64,000 bases of DNA, from contig CABUQG010000002.1 in the NCBI GenBank assembly GCA_902493535.1, positions 1-64,000 of the forward strand. Reading direction: 5' to 3'. Below are positions 22,622 to 30,390 of the stretch, piece after piece. The notes under the pieces are model-generated. The model was not told the DNA's origin. It saw only the letters and a program-made list of their open reading frames with translations, and did not search any database. Both the position numbers and the translations under genes were made by a program. The stretch comes from an uncultured Collinsella sp. GTDB taxonomy: Bacteria > Actinomycetota > Coriobacteriia > Coriobacteriales > Coriobacteriaceae. Within the stretch, counting starts at the first letter, position 1. Each line of letters starts with the position of its first letter.

Positions 22622-24691
22622 ATGTCTTCCCAGTTGACGGTTATTATCGCCGGTATCGTGCTGGTTGTGGCCATCGTGGTCGCGCTGGTCATCATGCGTC
22701 GTGGCGATTCCCGTTTTACCTACGATACGCAGCATGGAACGGCCCCGCGCGCCACCGAGGGCGAGGGCAATACCGCGGCGACCGCCTTTAAGGGCCGCTT
22801 TTCCATCCTCACCACGGGTGTGGGCGCGATGTTTGCGGCGCTCGCCGTCAAGCTGTGGGGCATGCAGATGGTCTCGTCGGACTATTACGAGAAGCAGGCT
22901 AATAGCAATCAGACTCGCACCGTTACCACTCCCGCTGTGCGCGGCCGCATCCTCGACCGCAATGGCGTGGCGCTTGTCCAGAACCGTCCCTCACTTGCTG
23001 TCGTGGCCTACCGCGACCTTGCCGAGGATGAGGTTCTGGTTCGCCATCTTGCCAACGTGCTTGGAATGCCTTACGTGGCGGTCCTTCGCAATATTCAGGA
23101 CAATACAGAGGGCGCTCAGAGCCTGCATACCATCGCGACGGACGTCCGTCGCTCCACGGTTGCCTATATTCAGGAGCATGCCGGCGAGTTCCCGGGCGTC
23201 AAGATTGCCGAGCGTACCGAGCGCCAGTATCCATATGGCGAGACGGCATGCCATATCTTGGGCTATACCGGCACCATTACCTCCGAGCAGCTCGAGGCCC
23301 AGAATAAGAAAACCTCTGGCGATGATGATGCTTCTGCTGGCAAGATTACGTACCAGTCGGGCGATATCGTGGGCCAGGCGGGCGTTGAGAGCTACTACGA
23401 AAACCTGCTGCAGGGTATTCGTGGCGAGCAGACCGTCAAGGTCGATGCCTCGGGCAATGTGACCGGTCAGGCCGGCGCCGTGCCCGCGAAGGCCGGCTCT
23501 GACATTAAGCTCACGCTCGACCTTAAGATCCAGCAGGCCTGCGAGACGGCGCTGGCGAGCGCTATCGAGCTTGCCAAGACCACTGGCTACAGCAATGCCG
23601 GCAACGGCGCTGTAGTGTGTCTCGATCCCAACAATGGCGAGATCCTGGGTATGGCGAGCCAGCCCAAGTTCGATCCGTCCGTCTTTATTGGCGGCGTCTC
23701 AAATGACGTGTGGACCGAGCTCAATGATGACAAGGGTTCGCACCCGCTGCTCAACCGCGCCATTAGCGGACAGTACATGTCGGCCTCGACCATCAAGCCG
23801 CTCTCGGCGCTGGCCGGTCTTGAGTTTGGAACCTACACGTCGGGGCAGACGACCAACTGCACGGGCTATTGGACGGGTCTGGGCAAGTCGTGGGGCAAGT
23901 ACTGCTGGCTGCATTCCGGCCACGGCACCATGACGCTGCAGTCGGGTATCGCCAACTCGTGCGACCCCGTCTTCTACGACATGGGCAAGGCGTTCTTTTA
24001 TGACGAGCAACATCCCGAGGGCCTGCAGGAGATCTTTCGTCGCTGGGGCCTAGGCAAGACCTGCGGTATCGATCTGCCGAGTGAGGGCGCGGGTCGTATT
24101 CCCGATGCCGAGTGGAAAGAGTCGTACTTCACCGACGCCTCTGCCGAGGACCGCAAGTGGAATGCCGGCGATATGACCAACATTGCCATCGGTCAGGGTG
24201 ACATTCTGGTGACGCCCCTGCAGATGGCGTGTGCCTATATGGGTCTTGCCAACGGCGGCAAACAGTACGTGCCTCACGTGTTTTTGTCTGCCGTGTCGCG
24301 CGATGGCGACGGCGATGCCTATAAGTACAACGGCAAGGGCAAGAAGAAGCGCCTGGAGGCCAAGATCAACAGCGATTCGGATTTGGCTCTTGTTCGCAAC
24401 GGCATGCACGACGTGATTTACACAGCATCGACGTCCCTGGCGGCTCATTTTGGCACCCTGACGCCGCAGGTATACGGCAAGTCGGGCACGGGCGAGAAAA
24501 GCGGCGAGGACGAATACGCGTGGTTCTGCGCCTATGCACCGGCCGATGATCCAAAGTATGTCATCGCTACTGTCCTGGAGCAGGGCGGCGGTGGCTCAGA
24601 TACCGCGATGCATGTCGTGCGTGACGTGCTCGGCGTGATTTATGACGAGCCCGATACCTCTTCGGCCTCGGGCGATTCTTCGGTTCGATAG
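22622..24691 (+). CDS. mrdA: Penicillin-binding protein 2 (elongasome transpeptidase)
   Basis: A 689-residue class B penicillin-binding protein that cross-links peptidoglycan during elongation, with RodA as its glycosyltransferase partner. A hydrophobic helix lies near the N-terminus and another near residues 60-80. The pedestal and dimerisation region follows (RGRILDRNGVALVQNRPSLAV). The transpeptidase domain has the active-site serine in SASTIKP (STIK), a second motif region IANSCDPVFYDMG, and KSGTGE. A long low-complexity linker near 220-235 (KKTSGDDDASAGK) is inserted in the N-terminal region. It starts 13 bases after mreD and is followed after 9 bases by rodA. Confidence 0.94.
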   Translation: MSSQLTVIIAGIVLVVAIVVALVIMRRGDSRFTYDTQHGTAPRATEGEGNTAATAFKGRFSILTTGVGAMFAALAVKLWGMQMVSSDYYEKQANSNQTRTVTTPAVRGRILDRNGVALVQNRPSLAVVAYRDLAEDEVLVRHLANVLGMPYVAVLRNIQDNTEGAQSLHTIATDVRRSTVAYIQEHAGEFPGVKIAERTERQYPYGETACHILGYTGTITSEQLEAQNKKTSGDDDASAGKITYQSGDIVGQAGVESYYENLLQGIRGEQTVKVDASGNVTGQAGAVPAKAGSDIKLTLDLKIQQACETALASAIELAKTTGYSNAGNGAVVCLDPNNGEILGMASQPKFDPSVFIGGVSNDVWTELNDDKGSHPLLNRAISGQYMSASTIKPLSALAGLEFGTYTSGQTTNCTGYWTGLGKSWGKYCWLHSGHGTMTLQSGIANSCDPVFYDMGKAFFYDEQHPEGLQEIFRRWGLGKTCGIDLPSEGAGRIPDAEWKESYFTDASAEDRKWNAGDMTNIAIGQGDILVTPLQMACAYMGLANGGKQYVPHVFLSAVSRDGDGDAYKYNGKGKKKRLEAKINSDSDLALVRNGMHDVIYTASTSLAAHFGTLTPQVYGKSGTGEKSGEDEYAWFCAYAPADDPKYVIATVLEQGGGGSDTAMHVVRDVLGVIYDEPDTSSASGDSSVR

Positions 24692-24700
24692 GAGGTTGCG

Positions 24701-25927
24701 ATGGATTTTTCTCCGGCGGATCTGTTCCGTTCAACCAAGACCGGCTCTCGCAGCAGCCTGGACCGCGCCAACAAGCAACTTTCGGCCTCGCGCGGCACGT
24801 TTCGCCAAAAGGTGCATATCGGAGTGCTCGTGGCTACTGTGGCGCTCGTTGCCTACGGTGCCATCATTATCTGGTCGGCTTCGCAGTTTAAGGCCGATGC
24901 CTCGTTCTCACGCCATCTGCTGGGAATTGGCATCGGAGCGGTGCTGGCGGTGCTGGTCTGGCGTACCGATCTGCGCGGTATTTCCAATTTCTCGACGGCG
25001 TTGCTCGTCATCGACCTGATCGTGATCTTCTCGCCCAAGATTCCGGGTCTGTCCTATACGGGCGGTCTGGGCATGACGGGCTGGATCAAGATTCCCGGTA
25101 TCGGCTTGACATTCCAGCCGGTTGAGCTTGCCAAGCTCATCACCATCTTCTTTATCGCTACGCTTGGCTCGCAGTATAACGGTCGCATCGATACCGTTCG
25201 CGACTACGTCAAGCTCTGCGGCATGCTGTCCATTCCGTTTTTGGCCGTCGTTGCCATGGGCGACCTGGGCTCGGGCCTGGTCGTGCTGGTTTCGGGCGCC
25301 ATCGTCATCTGTATGAGCGGTGCGCGCCGCGAATGGGTGCTGTCGACCCTGGCCCTGCTCGTGGGCCTGGTGGCCCTCGTCTTGGCGCTCGATTCGGTTT
25401 TTGATTCGTTGCTCGGCCACGATGTGCTCATCAAGCAGTATCAGATGAACCGTCTGACGGTCTTTATCGACCCCGATAATGCCGATTCGGACGATGCCTA
25501 CAACCTGCAGCAGTCGCTTATCGCCGTTGGCTCGGGCGGCTTCTTTGGTAAGGGTTTGGGCCATGCGACGCAGTCGGCCGGCGGCTTTCTGCCTGAGTTC
25601 CACACCGACTTCGTCTTCGCCTTTTTGTCCGAGACCTTTGGCTTCTGTGGCTCCTTTTTGCTCCTGTGCCTTTACGTGCTGCTGATCTTTTCGACGATTC
25701 GCGTCGCCTTTAAGTGTGAGTCGCTGTTCCTGCGTCTGTCGTGCGTAGGTATCGTCGGCATGTGGGCATTCCAGACCTTCGAGAACATCGGCATGTGCAT
25801 CGGCATGATGCCGATTACCGGTATTCCGCTACCGTTTATTAGCTTTGGTTCGTCTTCGATGATGATCCAGCTGCTGACGGTGGGTATCGTACAATCCATA
25901 TGGCGGCATCGTTCGGGCGCCGCGTAA
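24701..25927 (+). CDS. rodA: Peptidoglycan glycosyltransferase RodA
   Basis: A 408-residue SEDS-family polymerase of lipid II with about ten membrane segments. Family motifs are GMTGWIKIPGIGLTFQPVELAKL, MGDLGSGLVVLVSGAIV, the loop RLTVFIDPDNADSDDAYNLQQSLIAVGSGG (GSGGFFGKGLG being the conserved end) and FISFGSSSMM near the C-terminus. Sequence length is typical. The N-terminal 40 residues are polar, a cytoplasmic extension (SLDRANKQLSASRG). Its position directly after PBP2 supports RodA over FtsW or SpoVE. It begins 9 bases after pbp2 and is followed 18 bases later by the DUF697 gene. Confidence 0.93.
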   Translation: MDFSPADLFRSTKTGSRSSLDRANKQLSASRGTFRQKVHIGVLVATVALVAYGAIIIWSASQFKADASFSRHLLGIGIGAVLAVLVWRTDLRGISNFSTALLVIDLIVIFSPKIPGLSYTGGLGMTGWIKIPGIGLTFQPVELAKLITIFFIATLGSQYNGRIDTVRDYVKLCGMLSIPFLAVVAMGDLGSGLVVLVSGAIVICMSGARREWVLSTLALLVGLVALVLALDSVFDSLLGHDVLIKQYQMNRLTVFIDPDNADSDDAYNLQQSLIAVGSGGFFGKGLGHATQSAGGFLPEFHTDFVFAFLSETFGFCGSFLLLCLYVLLIFSTIRVAFKCESLFLRLSCVGIVGMWAFQTFENIGMCIGMMPITGIPLPFISFGSSSMMIQLLTVGIVQSIWRHRSGAA

Positions 25928-25945
25928 CCGCTGGAGGGGTTTGCT

Positions 25946-26875
25946 ATGAAAATTCCCGTAGATAAGCTGACCCGCGCTTTTAAGATGGGCGCGTCCGTTA
26001 AGAAGGATTCCGATACGCCGGTGCGCGTCTCGGTCTATCTGGATTCGTCCGCCTCGCGCTTTCTGGCCGAGACGGTGCGTGACGCCTTTGTGCCGCAGAC
26101 GACCTCGGGCATTGTGCGCGTCGAGCGTCTGGGGGAGGAGCGAATTGCTCCAAAGACCGATACCGATGTGGTACTGGTGCTCTCGTGTGGTTCCGACCGC
26201 TTGGAGAGTGCCGTGCAGGAGCTCGTGATCGCCGGTGCGCCCGTGTGCGTGCTTGCTGAGTCTGCTGTGGAGGTGCCGTTTATCGAGGAGTCCACGCCCA
26301 TGCTCGGCGTGGTAGCGGCAACCGATAAGACGTATCTGCTCGAGACGCTTGCCCGCTGGATTCTCGATCGCACCGACAAGGAAACGGCTTTTGCGGCGAA
26401 CTTTGCCTTCATGCGCATCGCGGCGGCCAATCGTATCATCACCTCGTGCGCGCTCACCAATATGGCGACCGGTGCGCTGGTGTTTTTGCCGGGCGCCGAT
26501 TATCCCGTTATGGCGCTGGCGCAGGTGGGCATGCTCTTTGAGCTCGCTGCCGTCTTTGGACGCGGCATTAAGCCCGAGCGCGGCTACGAGGTCGCGGGCG
26601 TGCTTGCCGGCGGCTTGGTGATCCGCGCGGTCACCCGCGCGCTCGTCAAGCAGACGCCGCATATTGGGTTTGCCGTCAAGGCGCTTACTGCTGCCGCGGG
26701 CACCTATGGCATGGGCCGTGCGCTCGTTTCGCTCTACGAGCGCGATGTCGACTACAGTCGTGCCAACGAGGTGGTCACTGCCACGTTCTCCCGCGTTCGC
26801 GATCTGGTGACCACGGTCGCGGGCGCTACCCGTCCTATGGCGTCCTATCAGGACGCATCAGATCTCGCTGCTTAG
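25946..26875 (+). CDS. DUF697-containing protein with a P-loop-less alpha/beta N-terminal domain
   Basis: A 309-residue protein. Residues about 25-150 look like an alpha/beta nucleotide-binding fold (VRVSVYLDSSASRF, DVVLVLSCGSDR, GAPVCVLAESAVEVPF) but contain no GxxxxGK[ST] P-loop. Residues about 150-285 resemble DUF697: FAANFAFMRIAAANRI, LPGADYPVMALAQVGMLFELAAVFGRG, and a glycine-rich membrane-affine stretch. DUF697 usually follows a small GTPase domain, so this may be a degenerate GTPase-like membrane protein. It lies 18 bases after rodA and 10 bases before the radical SAM gene, so it is probably in the same transcript. Function is unknown; a role in wall synthesis or membrane trafficking is speculative. 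Confidence 0.7.
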   Translation: MKIPVDKLTRAFKMGASVKKDSDTPVRVSVYLDSSASRFLAETVRDAFVPQTTSGIVRVERLGEERIAPKTDTDVVLVLSCGSDRLESAVQELVIAGAPVCVLAESAVEVPFIEESTPMLGVVAATDKTYLLETLARWILDRTDKETAFAANFAFMRIAAANRIITSCALTNMATGALVFLPGADYPVMALAQVGMLFELAAVFGRGIKPERGYEVAGVLAGGLVIRAVTRALVKQTPHIGFAVKALTAAAGTYGMGRALVSLYERDVDYSRANEVVTATFSRVRDLVTTVAGATRPMASYQDASDLAA

Positions 26876-26885
26876 GGGTTTTCCG

Positions 26886-28763
26886 TTGCGCGTTGCATAC
26901 CAAGATTGTTTTCATTTAATTGAGCCGTTGCTCGCCAAGGTCGAGAAGCCGAGTCGCTATATCGATCACGAGTGGGGCACGCTTTCCAAGGCCGATGCCG
27001 ACTACCGTTGCTGCCTGATCTATCCGGATGTGTACGAGGTCGGTCTGCCCAACCAGGGCATCGCCATCCTCTACAACATCCTTAACCAGGCCGAGGGCAT
27101 CTCCTGCGAGCGTGGCTATGTGCCGTGGCCCGATATGGGTGACGCTATGCGCGAGGCGGGCATTCCGTTGCTCTCGCTCGAGGGTGCAGCGCCGGTCGCT
27201 TCGTTTGATATCGTCGGTCTGCATGTGCCGCACGAGATGGCGGTGACGAACTTCCTCGAGGCACTCGACCTCGCTGGCATTCCACTGTTGGCGGCCGACC
27301 GAGGCGAAGACGACCCCATCATCATCGCCGGCGGCCCCTCGGTGTACAACCCCGAGCCGTACGCGGCCTTCTTCGATGCCATCCTCATCGGTGAGGGCGA
27401 GGAATCGCTGCTCGAGACCTGCCAGCTGCATCGCCGCCTGCGTGATGAAGGAGTCCCGCGCGCGCAGATTGTTGAGCAGCTTGCATCCATTGCCGGCAAC
27501 TACGTGCCGTCGCTCTATGAGGTTCGTCACGACGAGCCCTGCTCGCGGCATGGCTACACCGTGCCGCGTGAAGGCAAGGATGCGCCTACTGTGGTCTACA
27601 AACGCGTCGTCGAGGATTTCGGCGCCACGAATCCGCTGTCGCAGTCGTGCGTACCCTATGCGCAGCTAGTCCACGACCGCCTGTCTATCGAGATCCTGCG
27701 CGGCTGCGCCCGCGGCTGTCGTTTTTGCCAGGCCGGCATGACGTATCGCCCGGTGCGCGAGCGCTCGGCCGACCAGATCGTCTCGTCGGTGATTCAGGGT
27801 CTGGAAAAGACCGGCTATGACGAGGTGTCGCTGACCTCGCTCTCCACGACCGACCACTCCTGCATTCGCGACGTGCTCGGCAGGCTCAACCGTCGCCTGG
27901 AGGATACGGGTATTCGCGTGTCTATTCCGTCGCAGCGCCTGGATTCGTTTGGCGTGGATATGGCCGAGTCGGTCGCCGGCGAAAAGAAGGGCGGCCTGAC
28001 GTTCGCGCCCGAGGCCGGCAGCCAGCGCATGCGCGACATCATTAACAAGAACGTGACCGAGGAGGACTTGGACCGTGCGGCCAAGGCGGCCTTCGAGGCC
28101 GGCTGGAACCGTATGAAGCTCTACTTTATGATGGGCCTTCCCGGCGAGCGCGACGAGGACATCGTGGCCATCGCCAATCTGGCCGATCACGTGCTGGAGC
28201 TCGGTCGTTCCGTGGTGCCCAAGGCTCGTCGCGGCTCGATCTCGGTGTCCATCTCGGTTTCGGTCTTTATCCCCAAGGCTGCCACGCCGTTCCAGTGGTG
28301 CCCGCAGCTCGACTACGACGACGTCAAGCGTCGCCAGAAGCTGCTTATCACGAGCGTTCGCAACCGTGCCGTCCGCGTGCATTACCACGATGCCGAGACT
28401 TCGCTCATCGAGGCCGCGCTGTCCCGCGCCGGTCGCGACATGACGCCCGTCATCATCGATGCTTGGCGCTCGGGCTCTCGCTTTGACGCCTGGGTAGAGC
28501 ATTTCTCGCTCGATAACTGGAAGGAGGCTGCTGCCAAAAACGGCATCGACCTCAATGAGCTCGTGCACCTGCCCTACGAGTTGGACTGGCGCCTGCCGTG
28601 GGAGCACGTGAGCCCCGGCTGCACGCGCGGCTTCCTCGAGCGCGAGTACCGTCGCTCGCTCGAGGGCGTCACGACTCCCGACTGCACCCGCACGTCGTGC
28701 ACCGGCTGCGGGATCTGCCCCACGCTCCACGCCAAGAATGTATTGATGGGTGATCGCGCATGA
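26886..28763 (+). CDS. B12-binding-domain radical SAM protein (TIGR03960-like)
   Basis: A 625-residue radical SAM protein. The N-terminal part (about 1-200) resembles a cobalamin-binding fold, with DVYEVGLPNQGIAILYNI and a GGPSVYNPEPYA motif. The radical SAM core has the cluster motif CARGCRFCQAG (about residue 272), and the barrel continues through SLTSLSTTDHS and FAPEAGSQRMRD. Four cysteines near the C-terminus (CTRTSCTGCGIC) could hold another metal site. The TTG at 26886 follows AGGGG. Family function is, to my knowledge, unestablished; it is commonly paired with DUF2344. The two genes overlap by four bases here, supporting a joint function, and rplU and rpmA follow. Confidence 0.85.
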   Translation: MRVAYQDCFHLIEPLLAKVEKPSRYIDHEWGTLSKADADYRCCLIYPDVYEVGLPNQGIAILYNILNQAEGISCERGYVPWPDMGDAMREAGIPLLSLEGAAPVASFDIVGLHVPHEMAVTNFLEALDLAGIPLLAADRGEDDPIIIAGGPSVYNPEPYAAFFDAILIGEGEESLLETCQLHRRLRDEGVPRAQIVEQLASIAGNYVPSLYEVRHDEPCSRHGYTVPREGKDAPTVVYKRVVEDFGATNPLSQSCVPYAQLVHDRLSIEILRGCARGCRFCQAGMTYRPVRERSADQIVSSVIQGLEKTGYDEVSLTSLSTTDHSCIRDVLGRLNRRLEDTGIRVSIPSQRLDSFGVDMAESVAGEKKGGLTFAPEAGSQRMRDIINKNVTEEDLDRAAKAAFEAGWNRMKLYFMMGLPGERDEDIVAIANLADHVLELGRSVVPKARRGSISVSISVSVFIPKAATPFQWCPQLDYDDVKRRQKLLITSVRNRAVRVHYHDAETSLIEAALSRAGRDMTPVIIDAWRSGSRFDAWVEHFSLDNWKEAAAKNGIDLNELVHLPYELDWRLPWEHVSPGCTRGFLEREYRRSLEGVTTPDCTRTSCTGCGICPTLHAKNVLMGDRA

Positions 28764-29572
28764 GTGAGCGCCTGACCGACAACTCCTCGCTCTTTAGGCT
28801 TCGTGTTCGCTATGGCAAGCGCGATCGCCTTAAGTACCTAGGTCATCTCGAAGTAATCCATACCATTGAGCGCATCGTGCGCCGTGCGGGACTTCCCTAT
28901 GCCGTCACGCAGGGCTTCTCTCCGCACATGCGCGTTGGCTTCTCTTCGGCGCTACCGGTGGGCACGTCGTCGACCTGCGAGTGGTATGACCTGTTTATGA
29001 CCGAGTTCGTGGCGCTCGACGAGGCGTTTGGGCGCCTGGCTGCGGCGTCTCCGGCCGATCTGGCACCCATCGAGGCGGCGTACATCGACGTGCGCACGCC
29101 GGCCTTGACGGCGCAGCTCACGCGCTTGTCGTATCGCATCGACCTGCACTTGGATCCCGAGGCGCCCGTAAGCGCCGACGAGGTGCGCCGTGCGATCGAC
29201 ACGCTGCGCGCGGGCCACGGCATCGACTACGCGCGCGGAAAAAAGAGCAAGCGCTTGGATTTGGATCACACGCTCGTGGGCTATGAGCTCACGGCGGGGG
29301 AGCGCCCGGACCATTTGGTACTCATGCTCGACACCCATGCCGACAACGAGGGCTCCATGCGTCCGGAAATTTTGCTTTCCGCTGCTGATGTTTTGTTGCA
29401 GGGCTTGACCCCGGGCGTGGATGCACCTATTGTTTCCATCGGTATGCAAGACCTCGTGACCATCTGCTCCTACGATGTCGAGCGTCAGAATCAAGCATGC
29501 GAGGACGACGAGGGCCGACTCGTCAGCCCCATACCTGTGCGAACTTGTGGATTTGCTCCACATACTCGTTGA
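28760..29572 (+). CDS. DUF2344 radical SAM-associated protein (TIGR03936-like)
   Basis: A 270-residue protein whose N-terminus reads LFRLRVRYGKRDRLKYLGHLEVIHTIERIVRRAG, then PYAVTQGFSPHMRVGFSSALPVGTSS (key stretch GFSPHMRV), the signature of the DUF2344 family that accompanies or is fused to TIGR03960 radical SAM proteins. No cluster-binding cysteines are evident. It overlaps the radical SAM gene by four bases (ATGA) and is the last gene of the run starting at mreB. Its stop codon lies within the -35 box of the rplU promoter. In other genomes the pair often sits near RNase G and L21/L27 genes, so RNA or ribosome modification is a reasonable guess, not shown here. Confidence 0.85.
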   Translation: MSERLTDNSSLFRLRVRYGKRDRLKYLGHLEVIHTIERIVRRAGLPYAVTQGFSPHMRVGFSSALPVGTSSTCEWYDLFMTEFVALDEAFGRLAAASPADLAPIEAAYIDVRTPALTAQLTRLSYRIDLHLDPEAPVSADEVRRAIDTLRAGHGIDYARGKKSKRLDLDHTLVGYELTAGERPDHLVLMLDTHADNEGSMRPEILLSAADVLLQGLTPGVDAPIVSIGMQDLVTICSYDVERQNQACEDDEGRLVSPIPVRTCGFAPHTR

Positions 29573-29597
29573 CGGGGGTATTTTCGCCTGCTACTAT
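29569..29597 (+). promoter_or_regulatory. Promoter of rplU-rpmA, overlapping the upstream stop codon
   Basis: TTGACG (29569-29574), a 17-base spacer and TACTAT (29592-29597), 42 bases before rplU. The TGA stop of the DUF2344 gene (29570-29572) lies inside the -35 box. Confidence 0.75.
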
Positions 29598-29639
29598 ATT
29601 CGGCTGTTGCACTAACTGATGCATGAAGGGCAAGTAAAC

Positions 29640-30014
29640 ATGTACGCAATCGTTAACACGGGCGGCAAGCAGTACAAGGTCGCCACCGACGATGTCATCA
29701 CCGTCGAGAAGATCGAGGGCAATGAGGGCGACAAGGTCACCCTGCCGGTTATCTTCCTCAACGATGGTAAGAAGATCGTCACCGATCCCGACAAGCTGGC
29801 CAAGGCCAAGGTTACCGCTCAGATCGTTGAGCAGTTCAAGGGCGAGAAGCAGCTGGTCTTCAAGTTCCACAAGCGCAAGCGCTATCGTCGTCTGAAGGGT
29901 CACCGTCAGCAGCTCACCAAGCTGAAGATCGTGAAGGTTCAGGCTACCTCCCGCGCCAAGAAGGCTGTCAAGGCAGAGGCTGAGGCTGTTGCCGAGGCTC
30001 CCGTCGCCGAGTAG
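29640..30014 (+). CDS. rplU: 50S ribosomal protein L21
   Basis: A 124-residue large-subunit protein that binds 23S rRNA. It begins MYAIVNTGGKQYKV, the L21 signature, and carries the basic KFHKRKRYRRLKGHRQ segment near residue 80. The C-terminus has an Ala/Glu/Lys-rich tail of about 20 residues beyond the usual end. The frame opens at 29619, but ATG 29640 with an AAGGG site matches the family start. It has its own promoter and is 33 bases before rpmA. No Prp protease gene lies between rplU and rpmA, matching the L27 that lacks a cleavable extension. Confidence 0.97.
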   Translation: MYAIVNTGGKQYKVATDDVITVEKIEGNEGDKVTLPVIFLNDGKKIVTDPDKLAKAKVTAQIVEQFKGEKQLVFKFHKRKRYRRLKGHRQQLTKLKIVKVQATSRAKKAVKAEAEAVAEAPVAE

Positions 30015-30047
30015 ATTACACTCGTAACGAAAGAGTAGGTATACACA

Positions 30048-30305
30048 ATGGCACACAAAAAAGGACTCGGTTCCTCCCGTAATGGCCGTGACTCCCGCGG
30101 TCAGCGCCTTGGCACGAAGCGCTATGCCGGCCAGACGGTAACCACGGGCACGATTCTCGTCCGTCAGCACGGCACGCACATCCACCCGGGTGAGAACGTT
30201 GGCCGTGGTAAGGACGACACGCTGTTCGCGCTGGTCGACGGTACCGTTGAGTTCCACAAGGGTATCAAGCACAGGGTCAGCGTACGCCCGCTCGCGAACG
30301 CGTAA
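30048..30305 (+). CDS. rpmA: 50S ribosomal protein L27
   Basis: An 85-residue protein whose N-terminus reaches the peptidyl transferase centre. It begins MAHKKGLGSSRNGRDS with no N-terminal extension, so it does not need the processing protease found in Firmicutes. GTKRYAGQTV and RQHGTHIHPGENVGRGKDDTLFA (core HPGxNVGxGxDxTL) match the family. It follows rplU in the same transcript. A hairpin with a T-run lies 25 bases downstream, ahead of obgE. Confidence 0.97.
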   Translation: MAHKKGLGSSRNGRDSRGQRLGTKRYAGQTVTTGTILVRQHGTHIHPGENVGRGKDDTLFALVDGTVEFHKGIKHRVSVRPLANA

Positions 30306-30330
30306 TTCACCCTTCATAGAGCACATATGT

Positions 30331-30374
30331 GGGAGGCACTTGAGTTTTAGGATTCAAGGGTCTCCCTCTTTTTT
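30331..30374 (+). terminator. Terminator or attenuator between rpmA and obgE
   Basis: GGGAG and CTCCC close a hairpin with an inner CTTGA/TCAAG stem, followed by TCTTTTTTG. The obgE ribosome-binding site starts only two bases later, so this probably limits read-through from the ribosomal protein genes into obgE rather than isolating it fully. Confidence 0.7.
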
Positions 30375-30390
30375 GTAGGAGGCGATTCTG

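Noticed and set aside
30015..30047. Missing Prp protease gene between rplU and rpmA
   Set aside because: L27 here begins directly at MAHKKG without a cleavable extension, so no protease is needed.
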